Notes under the pieces: model-generated
Seen by the model: only the letters and a program-made list of their open reading frames with translations
Database searches by the model: none
What the model was told of the DNA's origin: nothing
In this document: positions 41,159 to 49,674 of the stretch, in pieces
How positions within the stretch are numbered: the stretch's first letter is position 1
Layout of the letters: every line of letters starts with the position of its first letter
Translations under genes and position numbers: made by a program
Assembly (NCBI GenBank): GCA_902798585.1
Contig: CADBXF010000008.1
Coordinates: 39,194 to 103,193, forward strand
Reading direction: 5' to 3'
From: an uncultured Lachnospiraceae bacterium
GTDB taxonomy: Bacteria; Bacillota; Clostridia; Lachnospirales; Lachnospiraceae
Length of the DNA stretch: 64,000 nucleotides

Positions 41159-42211
41159 TTACCGGCGAAACGCAAGGTCCAGAAGCTTCGATACCAGCGC
41201 CTTCTTGTCCAGGCCCTTTGCGCCCCACAGCATCGGGTACATGCTGATGGCGGTAAAGCCCGGCAGAGTGTTAATCTCGTTAAACACAACCTCGTTCGTA
41301 TCCTTCTCGAGGAAGAAGTCGACGCGGGACAGTCCGAAACCGTCGAGGGCGCGGAAAATTCTTCTCGCGCAATCGCGGAACTCCTCTTCCTTCCCCTCGG
41401 GAAGCTCCGGTCCGAGGACCGTCTTCGACTCGGCGTTGTTGTATTTTGCGTCATAACTGTAAAATTCGTCCGCTGCCAGAATCTCGCCGACGCCGCTCGC
41501 ATCCACGGTCACTCCGTCGCCGAGCACCGCGCACTCAATCTCGCGGCCGACGATGGTCTCCTCAACCAGAATCTTGCGGTCATGGTAAGACGCTTCCTTC
41601 AGGGCATACACGAGCTCCGTGCGGTTGTGCGCCTTGTTGACGCCCTTCGAGGAGCCGGCGTTGGAGGGCTTTACAAACACGGGGTACGGAAGGCTCTCCT
41701 CCACGCGCGCCACACAGGCGTCCATATCCACAAGCTCATGCCCGAACACCGCGACATAGCGCGCCTGTCGTATTCCGAGCGTATCAACAACAATCTTGGT
41801 GTACAGCTTGTCCATCGAAACTGCGGAGCACAGCACGCCGCAGCCGACATACGGAATGCCCGCGAGTGTAAACAGTCCCTGAACGGTTCCGTCCTCTCCG
41901 TACAGACCGTGCAGCACGGGGAACACCGCATCGACGGCGCGGAAAATCACTTTGTCGCCGTCAATCAGGAGGACTCCCCTGCGGCTCCTGTCGGGTGAAA
42001 TTATCGCCGTCATGGTCCCCTTCTTCCAGTTCCCGTTCTCAATCGATTCAACCGAGTCTACGAAAAGCCAGCGCCCATCCTTCGTAATTCCGATCAAAAT
42101 CGTGTCGTACTTATCTGTGTCAATATTTCGAATCACGGTCGCGCCGGAAACACAGGATACATCGTGCTCCGACGACTGTCCGCCGAACAAAATCGCAACT
42201 GTCTTCTTCAT
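41159..42211 (-). CDS. ddl: D-alanine--D-alanine ligase
   Basis: A 350-residue ATP-grasp ligase that joins two D-Ala for peptidoglycan precursors. The ATG at 42211 follows CGGAGG. It begins KKTVAILFGGQSSEHDVSCV (family: FGGxSxEHxVS) and contains PVFVKPSNAGSSKGV, EIECAVLGDG and NEINTLPGFT with the metal-binding Glu/Asn. The sequence type is the Ddl branch of clostridia; specificity for D-lactate (VanA type) would need the omega-loop Tyr to be checked. Its own extended -10 lies 55 bases upstream. Confidence 0.95.
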   Translation of the reverse strand: MKKTVAILFGGQSSEHDVSCVSGATVIRNIDTDKYDTILIGITKDGRWLFVDSVESIENGNWKKGTMTAIISPDRSRRGVLLIDGDKVIFRAVDAVFPVLHGLYGEDGTVQGLFTLAGIPYVGCGVLCSAVSMDKLYTKIVVDTLGIRQARYVAVFGHELVDMDACVARVEESLPYPVFVKPSNAGSSKGVNKAHNRTELVYALKEASYHDRKILVEETIVGREIECAVLGDGVTVDASGVGEILAADEFYSYDAKYNNAESKTVLGPELPEGKEEEFRDCARRIFRALDGFGLSRVDFFLEKDTNEVVFNEINTLPGFTAISMYPMLWGAKGLDKKALVSKLLDLAFRR

Positions 42212-42265
42212 AGCCAATCCTCCGAAAACATCCCACAATGTCGGGCTTTCGCCCGCGTCCCATAC

Positions 42266-42271
42266 ATTGTA
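42266..42271 (-). promoter_or_regulatory. Extended -10 for ddl-murI
   Basis: On the minus strand TGTGGTACAAT gives a TACAAT -10 with upstream TG. A weak -35 (TTTCTT) lies at 17 bases. A stable GGGC-gaaa-GCCC hairpin follows in the leader. Confidence 0.5.
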
Positions 42272-42347
42272 CCACAAACAGCACAAAAAAGAAATAGTGA
42301 GTAACTTCCGACAGCCGAAATGTACGATTTCCGGCATGTCGATTCCC

Positions 42348-42376
42348 TTGCATTTTTCGGGCATTCCCCTTATACT
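42348..42376 (+). promoter_or_regulatory. Promoter of ispE
   Basis: TTGCAT (42348-42353), 17 bases, TATACT (42371-42376), 77 bases upstream of the ispE ATG. Confidence 0.75.
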
Positions 42377-42452
42377 GAATACATACGGAACCGATGTTGT
42401 TCGACTCTGCGCTTCGGGGGCGCGATACCGGCAACCCCGGGAAGGGAGTACT

Positions 42453-43316
42453 ATGAAATCCATCACTGAATATGCTTATGCAAAGATAAATCTTGCGCTT
42501 GACGTCACCGGCGTGCGTGAGAACGGTTACCACGATGTCCGGATGATTATGCAGTCGGTCGACCTTCACGACACGCTGAAGCTTTCGCAGGCGGAGGAGT
42601 CCGGAATCGTGCTCTCCGTGGGTTCTGCGCCGCTTCCGGCGGGGCCCGGCAATCTCGTCTACGACGCGGCCAAGCTTCTTCTCGGCAAATATGCGCCCGA
42701 CCGGGGTGTGCGCATTGAACTCGCCAAGACCATCCCGATGTCGGCCGGTCTTGCGGGAGGCAGCTCCGATGCGGCGGCCACGCTCCGCGGAATCAACCGG
42801 CTGTTTTCGCTCGGGCTGTCCGACGACACGCTGCGCGAACTCGGCGTGACGCTCGGCGCCGACATTCCGTATTGCATCTCGGGAGGCACCGCTCTTGCGG
42901 AAGGCATCGGCGAGATTATCTCGCCGCTTCCGTCCATGCCCTCCTGCTGGATTCTTCTTGTCAAACCACCGAAGGGCGTTTCCACGGGATTTGTCTACAA
43001 AAATCTCGACATGGACAACCTGCAACATCCCGATGTCGACGGTATGGCGGATTCCATCCGCCGCGGCAGCTACATCGGCGTAGTATCAAAGCTCGGAAAT
43101 GTTTTGGAGAGCGTGACTCTTACACATTGCCCGGAGATTGCGGCCATCAAGACGCAGATGCAGTCGCTCGGCGCCGACGGCGTGCTCATGAGCGGCTCCG
43201 GCCCTACGGTCTACGGCATCTTCCCGACGAAGGCTGCGGCGTCCTTTGCCTACACGCACTTCCGCGTCGGACCTTACGGAAGCGAGACCTACCTCGCGCA
43301 GCCGACGCGCCCGTAA
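42453..43316 (+). CDS. ispE: 4-diphosphocytidyl-2-C-methyl-D-erythritol kinase
   Basis: A 287-residue GHMP kinase of the MEP isoprenoid pathway, phosphorylating CDP-methylerythritol. Start at 42453 after GGGAG; the longer frame upstream has no ribosome site. Family marks: AYAKINLALDVTGVRENGYH, ATP-binding GLAGGSSDAAATLRGIN, and the late GADGVLMSGSGPTVYGIF. Length is normal. A promoter precedes it, and GH5 follows 72 bases downstream on the same strand. Confidence 0.96.
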   Translation: MKSITEYAYAKINLALDVTGVRENGYHDVRMIMQSVDLHDTLKLSQAEESGIVLSVGSAPLPAGPGNLVYDAAKLLLGKYAPDRGVRIELAKTIPMSAGLAGGSSDAAATLRGINRLFSLGLSDDTLRELGVTLGADIPYCISGGTALAEGIGEIISPLPSMPSCWILLVKPPKGVSTGFVYKNLDMDNLQHPDVDGMADSIRRGSYIGVVSKLGNVLESVTLTHCPEIAAIKTQMQSLGADGVLMSGSGPTVYGIFPTKAAASFAYTHFRVGPYGSETYLAQPTRP

Positions 43317-43388
43317 CAACACAGGAATTATACGCTGCGTTGCGCAGTACACAAACAAAAAACCGCTGATGCGGCATGGGAGGCAACT

Positions 43389-44429
43389 ATGAGACAATGG
43401 AAAGGCTATGAAAAGGGAATCAACTTCGGAGGATGGCTCTCGCAGTGCGATCATACAATCAACCATTACGATTCGTTCATCCAGTCGGAGGACTTTGCAA
43501 AAGTGAAGGAATGGGGTCTGGATCACATCCGGATTCCCGTGGATTATGACCTGATTATGGACGAGGGCGGCGTGTTCCGCGAACTCGGCTTCCGCTACCT
43601 GGATTTTGCGATTGCGGAGTGCCGCAAAAACGGTCTGAACATGATTCTCGACCTGCACCGCACGCCGGGATTTTCCTTTGATCCCGCGGTCGCAGAGCAC
43701 GGTTTCTTCGAGAACGCGCGCTATCAGGACCTCTTCTACCGCATCTGGGAAGCGTTTGCGGAGCGTTACGGCGAATACGAGGATTCCCTCGCTTTCGAGC
43801 TTCTCAACGAGGTGACGGAGAAGGAGTACTGCGACGCATGGAACCGCATCGCCGACACCTGCATCAAGAGAATCCGCCGCATCGCGCCGACCGTTTCCAT
43901 CCTTGTGGGCGGCTATTGGAACAACAGCGTGGAGGCTGTGCGCGATATCGGTTTTCCGCAGGATGAGCACATCATCTACAACTTCCACTGCTATGAGCCT
44001 CTCCTCTTCACCCACCAGGGCGCGCGCTGGATCTCCTCCATGGCGCTCGACTTCCGCTGCCCGTTCAAAATGCCCTACAGCGAATATGCGGCGAAGAGTG
44101 TGGAGCATCTCGGAGCGGCATTTTCCGCTTCCTTTGACCGTTTCAACCCGCAGGACACCCCGGACGCATCGTACTTTGAGGCTCTGTTCGCGGACGCGAT
44201 TGCCGTCGCGGACGAGCGCAATGTTCCGTTGTACTGCGGCGAATACGGCGTCATCGACCTTGTCGACCCCGAGGAGGCGCTTCTGTGGTACGAAGCGTTC
44301 CACGCCGCCATGCGCAAACACTCCATCGGCTCTGCCGCCTGGAGCTATCGCAAAATGGATTTCGGCATCGTCGACGAGCGGATGGACGGCGTGAGAGAGC
44401 GGCTTCTTGCGGTTCTCCGCCACGACTGA
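43389..44429 (+). CDS. GH5-family glycoside hydrolase (endoglucanase-like)
   Basis: A 346-residue (beta/alpha)8 hydrolase. The acid/base Glu lies in AFELLNEVTE (family: NE) and the nucleophile Glu in LYCGEYGVI, about 125 residues apart as expected of clan GH-A. KGINFGGWLSQ near the start, RIPVDYDLI and NFHCYEPLLFTHQGA are also typical of GH5. No signal peptide or carbohydrate-binding module, so it probably acts on imported beta-glucan oligosaccharides. Exact substrate (cellodextrin, glucomannan, mixed linkage) is open. A terminator follows. Confidence 0.92.
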   Translation: MRQWKGYEKGINFGGWLSQCDHTINHYDSFIQSEDFAKVKEWGLDHIRIPVDYDLIMDEGGVFRELGFRYLDFAIAECRKNGLNMILDLHRTPGFSFDPAVAEHGFFENARYQDLFYRIWEAFAERYGEYEDSLAFELLNEVTEKEYCDAWNRIADTCIKRIRRIAPTVSILVGGYWNNSVEAVRDIGFPQDEHIIYNFHCYEPLLFTHQGARWISSMALDFRCPFKMPYSEYAAKSVEHLGAAFSASFDRFNPQDTPDASYFEALFADAIAVADERNVPLYCGEYGVIDLVDPEEALLWYEAFHAAMRKHSIGSAAWSYRKMDFGIVDERMDGVRERLLAVLRHD

Positions 44430-44452
44430 TTTCCCGAACAACCGGACAACAA

Positions 44453-44486
44453 AGCGGCGCCCCCGTCGGGACGCCGCTGTTTTTAT
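44453..44486 (+). terminator. Terminator of the GH5 gene
   Basis: Hairpin AGCGGCGcccccgtcgggaCGCCGCT followed by GTTTTTATAC, 24 bases after the stop. Confidence 0.8.
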
Positions 44487-44501
44487 ACTTTTTCTTCGTT
44501 G

Positions 44502-45741
44502 TCATGCTCTTCTTCCCGCCCGGTAGTGGCGCTCCGTGAAGAAGACGGCCAGACCAAGCACAATCACAAGCTCGCCGATCAATATGACTGCGGACAGGGT
44601 GTTCCATCCGACCAGAGACAGCACAACCGTTGCCGACAGCACTCCGACGACAAGGCACAACGCCCAGAAAATGTAATACTGCCTGTGATATTCGGCGCGG
44701 AACTCTTCGCGCTCCTGCACGGACGCAAACTGATTTCTCGTGTAAACCTTCTTTTCGGACGCAAACAAAACCGAGTTCAGTATGCCCTCAAGGATGGAGA
44801 GCGGAAGCAGCAGCGAGAGGAACAAATACAAAGCGCCGTCCATGTCGCGGCCGGTCTTCAGGGTATCATAGTAGTCCTTCGAATATACGGCGCTTCCGGG
44901 ATACCGCGCGGCAATCGCTCCGGTCAGTTCCGACACCGAGGACGGACTCACGAAAACCGCGGTGTCGAAAGACATCTCGACGCCGTCCAGGCTCCGGTAA
45001 TACTCCGTAATACTCCTTCTGGCGCTCGCAAAATTCCGCAAACGAATCCGCATTGTAGCGGTAGGTGCCCCTGTTATCGCCCTCCGTGTAAGAGAGCAGC
45101 ACCGTGTCCCCGTCGTCATTTTTCATGTATTGGTCAAACGCCCCACGCGCGCCGATTCCGACGACCTCGTAGGCGACGCCGTCAATCTCAACGGTGACTC
45201 CGTCAAGGTGGTCCCGGTCAACGCCGAGCTTCTCCGCAAGCTGCATGGTAATCACGGCCTCGTGGGCGCCGTCCCGCGGCACCGTTCCGTAGAGAACATT
45301 GCGAAGAAGATTGGTTGTCTTCGTTCCGAAGCCGTTGTTTTCAAGCAGTTTCTCCGGAAAAGAGAACGCCGCATAGGTGCCCTTCTCCTTCGCCTCCTCG
45401 CGAATCTCCCCGCAGCGCGCCTGATCGACAACATACAAATCCTTCGCGCCGAATTCCGCCGCGAGCGCCGGCAAATCCTCTATGGGCAGTTTGCGGTTTT
45501 TCACCGTCGTCTCCGCCTCGCGGCCGCTTCGCTTGAGGTACTCCGACACGGGGTCGGTAATGCCCTCGCTGTAATACGCGGAAACCGCATCGACGGCAGG
45601 CTCATAGCCGACACGGAAAATCATGCTGACGACGAGGCCGAACACGCCGCCCATCACCATCACAAGCGCCGTTACCGCAAGCAGTATATATTTCGACGGG
45701 GTCTTCCAAAATGCGCTTCGGGCACGCTCTTTTACACTCAT
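44502..45741 (-). pseudogene. Membrane protein gene (permease-like) split by a 10-base tandem duplication
   Basis: Two overlapping minus-strand frames are one gene. The first part has an N-terminal transmembrane helix (IFRVGYEP after VMVMGGVFGLVVSM) and a large extracellular domain up to FCERQKEYY. The second part continues YYRSLDGVEMSFDTAVFVSP and ends with transmembrane helices (YLFLSLLLPLSILEGILNSV and two more). The break is exactly at a tandem copy of GTAATACTCC (44997-45006 and 45007-45016): removing one copy restores one frame of about 409 codons. The layout of a single N-terminal span, outside domain and C-terminal spans resembles FtsX/MacB-like permeases. As written, the product stops early. 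Recent slippage or a sequence error are the two explanations. Confidence 0.8.
44997..45016 (+). repeat. 10-base tandem duplication causing a frameshift
   Basis: GTAATACTCC occurs twice back to back. Ten bases are not a multiple of three, so the duplication shifts the frame by one. Confidence 0.95.
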
Positions 45742-46358
45742 TGCCGTCTTCCCCCGTCCCGGGTCACCGTGTCGGAAACCTCCTCCGACAGAGCGTTCAT
45801 CACGCCGCTTCGCCGGATGGCCACCCCTACGACACAGGCAAGCACAATCTTAAGCACGTCCGGCACGATGAACGGGAACACGCAGAGCGAGAGAATCGCC
45901 CAGACGCTTCTTCCGCCGGCAAACATCACGGCAAACCACGCGGTTCCGAAGGCGTAGCACACGGCAAGCCCCGCAAGGAGACTCACCATCCGGCGCACCG
46001 CACCGTTGCCGCCGCGCTTCTCGAGCAACCGGTACAACAATCCCATGAGCAAAAAGCCGACGATGTATCCGCCTGTCGCATTCGTCAATACTCCGACCCC
46101 GCCCCGGAATCCGGAAAACACCGGAACTCCGGCAAGTCCGAGCATGAGATACACAGCAATCGCAATCGTTCCGTCGCAGCCACCGAGAATCGTCAGCGCC
46201 GCCGCCACACCGAAGATCTGCATCGTGAAGGAGATTGCCGGAAGCGGAATCGTAATCCACGCACACACGGCAATCACCGCGCTCATCAGAGCGATTGCAC
46301 ACATTTTCCGTACTCTCACGCGACCTGCACTTCCTCTCTTTGTCGTAACACTTACCAT
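45738..46358 (-). CDS. bioY: Biotin transporter S component BioY
   Basis: A 206-residue membrane protein of five or six helices. BioY signatures are LPAISFTMQIFGVAAALTIL, VYLMLGLAGVPVF, GPTGGY-like NATGGYIVGFLL and C-terminal VLKIVLACVVGVAIRR. It is the substrate-binding part of an ECF transporter that uses a shared EcfA/T module encoded elsewhere. Its stop overlaps the next ATG by 4 bases, coupling it to the frameshifted membrane gene. No obvious BirA box was seen upstream. Biotin import suggests the cell does not make it. Confidence 0.94.
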   Translation of the reverse strand: MVSVTTKRGSAGRVRVRKMCAIALMSAVIAVCAWITIPLPAISFTMQIFGVAAALTILGGCDGTIAIAVYLMLGLAGVPVFSGFRGGVGVLTNATGGYIVGFLLMGLLYRLLEKRGGNGAVRRMVSLLAGLAVCYAFGTAWFAVMFAGGRSVWAILSLCVFPFIVPDVLKIVLACVVGVAIRRSGVMNALSEEVSDTVTRDGGRRQ

Positions 46359-46430
46359 AAATCATTCCTCTGTCATTCTTTTGATAATCCCGGCGCCCCC
46401 GCGCCGCCCGAAGCCGCACGCTCCGGAAAT

Positions 46431-47120
46431 TTACTCGGCGGCTCCCTTTCCGCTGATTGTCCAAACGACCGTGACGATATCCGTCACCTCGATGTCGTCG
46501 GGCTCGATGTCGAGGTTATAGCTCCCCGCACAATCATCGCGGCACGCCTTCGCCATCATAAGGTTGGACGCCATCGGGCGAACCTCGAAATCCGGGTTGG
46601 CCAGCGAGTAATCGATGCGTAAAATGCCCCCGAGCTTCACGCCGGAAGCCGCCGCCAGAACGCCCGCCTTCGCCCTTGCATCGGCGACAGCCGCGGCTAT
46701 AAGGGCATTTTTCGACTCCTCGGGATTTTTCACCGTGTAGCTTATGCGAAACTCCGGCTTCACGCTCGCGTGCGCAAGCGCATACAGAACTCTGCCGAGC
46801 CGCTCCTGGTCGGAGTCGAAATCCAGCTTCATCACATGCCGGTACTCATATCCGAGAAAGCGCTCCTTCCAGTTGTGGTCCTTATCCTGGTAACTCTCCG
46901 TCCGCTCCGACACATGAAAAGAAAGCGTCTTTAAGTCCGTCCGCGCAAAATCAAGGCCTGCCAGAATATCCTTAAGGCTCTCCGTGTCCTCTGCCGACCG
47001 CTTGATCGACTCGCCGTACTCCTTGTAACAGCCCGTCAGGCTGATGGTAATTCGCGTGACATCGGGCCTGATGCGAAGCATGCCCGTTCCCGTCACGCGC
47101 AATGTTGCTTTGTGTTCCAT
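46431..47120 (-). CDS. SIMPL/DUF541 domain protein
   Basis: A 229-residue protein of the SIMPL (DUF541, BP26-like) family: LRVTGTGMLRIRPDVTRITI at the start and the C-terminal beta strand block PDDIEVTDIVTVVWTIS. Many homologues have a signal peptide; here there is none, so this one appears cytoplasmic. Family members form channel-like oligomers, but a role is not established. GAGGAGGAAA precedes the ATG. Confidence 0.88.
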   Translation of the reverse strand: MEHKATLRVTGTGMLRIRPDVTRITISLTGCYKEYGESIKRSAEDTESLKDILAGLDFARTDLKTLSFHVSERTESYQDKDHNWKERFLGYEYRHVMKLDFDSDQERLGRVLYALAHASVKPEFRISYTVKNPEESKNALIAAAVADARAKAGVLAAASGVKLGGILRIDYSLANPDFEVRPMASNLMMAKACRDDCAGSYNLDIEPDDIEVTDIVTVVWTISGKGAAE

Positions 47121-47151
47121 GGTTTTTCCTCCTCTGGTGCCTTACAGTATA

Positions 47152-48030
47152 TCATGTTTCCTTCGAAGCCGCAATGTCGCGGCGCATCATGTAGCGCCAT
47201 TTTGCGACGGCCGTGCCGATGATGATGGCATAGCCGAGCCAGCTGTATTTGTCCGGAAGCTCCGAAAGAAAAATCCATCCGAGCACAGCCGCAAAAATGA
47301 CCTGCGAATAGTCGAACACGGAGATCTCCTTCGCCGCAGCCTTCGTGTACGCCTTCGTGATGCACAGCTGCCCTCCCGTCGCGGAAAGGCCTGTGAGCAG
47401 CAGAAACAGAAGCTGTTCTCCGCTCATCGGATGATAGTCAAACAACAGCGACGGTGCGGTTGCAAAGCACGAAAACAGCGAAAACCACAGTACGATGACC
47501 GGTCCGCGCTCGCCGCGTCTGCCGAGGTACCGGATGAAGGTGTACCCGAGTCCCGCCGCCAGACCGCCCGCCACGCCGACAAGCCCGTAGAGAGATTTTA
47601 TGCCGGCCGTCGGTTTTACGACAAACGCCGCGCCGATCAGGGCAAACACCACCGAGAGCCACTCCACCGCATTGGCCTTCTCCTTCAGGATGAAGTAGGA
47701 CACGGCAATCGCGAAGAACGGCGAGAGCTTGTTCAGGATGCTCGCGTCCGCAATATGCAGGTGATCCGCCGCAAAGAAATTGCACAAAATGCCGCAGGTG
47801 CCGAAGAAGCTCCGGGCGAGAAGCCCGGGAATGCTGCCCTTTTGTATGCGAAATCCCTCATTGCTTCGCAGCAGCAGCACAAACGCCACGAACACCGCGA
47901 CGACATTGCGGAAAAACGCCTTCTGAATCGTCGGCAAATCCCCGGCCATTCGGACAAAGAAGGTCATGAGTGCAAAGCAAAATCCCGCTCCGATGATATA
48001 GAGTATCCCCTGTTTCTTGTTTTTGTCCAT
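47152..48030 (-). CDS. EamA-type drug/metabolite transporter
   Basis: A 292-residue membrane protein with ten predicted helices in two EamA repeats. Repeat 1 includes LYIIGAGFCFALMTFFVRMA and NVVAVFVAFVLLL; repeat 2 includes GLAAGLGYTFIRYLG and VFDYSQVIFAAVLGWIFLSELP, the standard end-of-repeat motif. These export amino acids, nucleosides or similar small molecules; the substrate cannot be read from sequence. It is 24 bases from the MutS-like gene on the same strand. Confidence 0.9.
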   Translation of the reverse strand: MDKNKKQGILYIIGAGFCFALMTFFVRMAGDLPTIQKAFFRNVVAVFVAFVLLLRSNEGFRIQKGSIPGLLARSFFGTCGILCNFFAADHLHIADASILNKLSPFFAIAVSYFILKEKANAVEWLSVVFALIGAAFVVKPTAGIKSLYGLVGVAGGLAAGLGYTFIRYLGRRGERGPVIVLWFSLFSCFATAPSLLFDYHPMSGEQLLFLLLTGLSATGGQLCITKAYTKAAAKEISVFDYSQVIFAAVLGWIFLSELPDKYSWLGYAIIIGTAVAKWRYMMRRDIAASKET

Positions 48031-48054
48031 GTGACAATCACTTTCGTAAAGCCT

Positions 48055-49674
48055 TTATTTTCCGACAATTGCGTCGTAGAGATCCAGACCGAAGCTCGTG
48101 AGCTCCGGCTCGCCCCGAATCATCCGGAAGGTTCTCGTGCCGTCCTGCAGACGCTCCGCCGACAGAAACTCGCAGGGCGAATCCGGCGCTTCCTTCGCCT
48201 CCTCATAGACGCGTTTCGCAAATGAGAGCAGGTGCGTAACCGTCAGAATGCGGACGCCTGCCTCCGAGAGCGCGCGGACGATATCATACATGATGACCGA
48301 GCCTTCCTTCTCGGTGGTCGCCGTATCATTAAAAAAAAAAAGCACCAGCGACCCGTCGCCGATATGCTCCACGATGCCGTTCATACGGCGGAGCTCCTCG
48401 TCGAGACGGCCGCTGTTCATCGCGCTGTCCTCACGCCTCGTAAAATGTACGAAAATCCGCGGGAAAATGCCGCTTCGGTACGACCGCGCCGCCACCGGAA
48501 GACCGCACTGCATCAACAGCTGCGCAACACCGATGCTCCGCAGGAAGGTGGATTTGCCGCCCTGGTTCGCGCCGGTCACAATCAAAACATCCTTCCCCCG
48601 GAGTTCGCAAGTGTTTCCGACGACATTCACACGCTGCGAAAGCCCCATCACGAGCTCCTTAAGGTCCGCAAAGGAAAGGTCCCTGCGGTCGCACACCTTG
48701 GGAAAACAGCACTGTATGCCGACCCGGTCGGCATGCGCCTTCAGCAAAACCGCGCCGAGATAAAACGCCGATTGCTCCCGAAGCCGGTCGAAAAATGTCT
48801 GGAATCCCTCCATCCACTTCCGCTGCCGCTTCATCAGATATTTTACGACGCTGTACTGCAGCTGCTGCGCCTGGACCTGAAATCTTGCGTCCTCAACGGT
48901 CGAAAAGCCGTCCTTTGTCACAGCGTCCGTAAACTTCTTAAGCTTTGCCCGGGTGCTCCCCGGACGGATGTATTTTACCTGCTCCGAGCTGACGGAAAGC
49001 AGCTTCGGGGAGCTGAACTTCAGGCCGTCCTCAAGACCGCACTCAAACACAATCCGCGGTCTGACAACCGTCCCCTGCTCCTCCGCCGCCCGCGGGTCGA
49101 ACTCCTCCGTGTAAAACGCAATGTCCGCGAGAAGCTTTCGGACTTCGGCCTCAAACTCCGCGGAAAATTCGCGCTCCAGGCCGTCCCGGAACGCGCGAAG
49201 CCCCTGCGAGAACAGCTCGCCCTGCAGCTCCGGAAGCGTCCGTATTTTTGCGAGCGCATCGACAAAAAGGCGAAGTACCCGAATCTCCGTGGTGAGCTGC
49301 ATCACGGGATTTCCCTGCCGGATGCGGCCGCGGACTCCCCTGCCGAGCTCGTTCCATTTTGCGAGGACCACCGTGCTTATGCGGTACAGCTTCTGCATCA
49401 AATCCGGCAGGCGGAGACATTCCATGACAATCTCCTGCCGGAACGCAATCTCCTCCGCCGTGGTAAGCGGCGTCATCATCACCGTGCGGAACATTTCCCG
49501 CACATACAAATCCGGCTCTTCCACCTGCTTAAGCTCGCCGTTTTCGTAGGTGAGCCGCTGCGCCGCCGCGCGGAACAGGACCTCGAGTCCGAGGTCCCGA
49601 ATGATGCTGCCGGTATCATAATAGGGCTCCCGGTTCGCCTGCTCCCGGTCCCCGTACAACAAGCAAACTTTCAT
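48055..49674 (-). CDS. MutS-like ATPase, second of a pair (contains an adapter chimera)
   Basis: A 539-residue protein of the MutS domain III-V superfamily without the mismatch-binding domain I. A helical lever region fills residues 60-360. The ATPase has Walker A IVTGANQGGKSTFLRSIG and RLDEELRRMNGIVEHI, with late TVTHLLSFAKR. In relatives Walker B is followed by SLVLFNExFxxTTEKEG; here it reads SLVLFFFNDTATTEKEG, and FFFNDTATTE is the translation of poly-T plus the Illumina P5 adapter. So about 10 codons (near residue 450) are not genuine. The ATG overlaps the upstream gene's stop (ATGA). The pair probably forms a heterodimer; the role is unknown. Confidence 0.85.
   Translation of the reverse strand: MKVCLLYGDREQANREPYYDTGSIIRDLGLEVLFRAAAQRLTYENGELKQVEEPDLYVREMFRTVMMTPLTTAEEIAFRQEIVMECLRLPDLMQKLYRISTVVLAKWNELGRGVRGRIRQGNPVMQLTTEIRVLRLFVDALAKIRTLPELQGELFSQGLRAFRDGLEREFSAEFEAEVRKLLADIAFYTEEFDPRAAEEQGTVVRPRIVFECGLEDGLKFSSPKLLSVSSEQVKYIRPGSTRAKLKKFTDAVTKDGFSTVEDARFQVQAQQLQYSVVKYLMKRQRKWMEGFQTFFDRLREQSAFYLGAVLLKAHADRVGIQCCFPKVCDRRDLSFADLKELVMGLSQRVNVVGNTCELRGKDVLIVTGANQGGKSTFLRSIGVAQLLMQCGLPVAARSYRSGIFPRIFVHFTRREDSAMNSGRLDEELRRMNGIVEHIGDGSLVLFFFNDTATTEKEGSVIMYDIVRALSEAGVRILTVTHLLSFAKRVYEEAKEAPDSPCEFLSAERLQDGTRTFRMIRGEPELTSFGLDLYDAIVGK
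48309..48341. other. Illumina P5 adapter sequence with poly-A, assembly artefact
   Basis: Bases 48309-48330 are the exact reverse complement of the first 22 bases of the Illumina P5 oligonucleotide (which begins AATGATACGGCGACCACC). They are followed by eleven A (48331-48341), as when a read runs past the end of a short insert and adapter. The surrounding MutS-like frame is preserved, so the chimera replaces genuine codons. Confidence 0.95.

Noticed and set aside
46359..46430. BirA operator or biotin riboswitch before bioY
   Set aside because: The 72-base gap has a G/C-rich hairpin but no TTGTnAAC-type BirA half sites.
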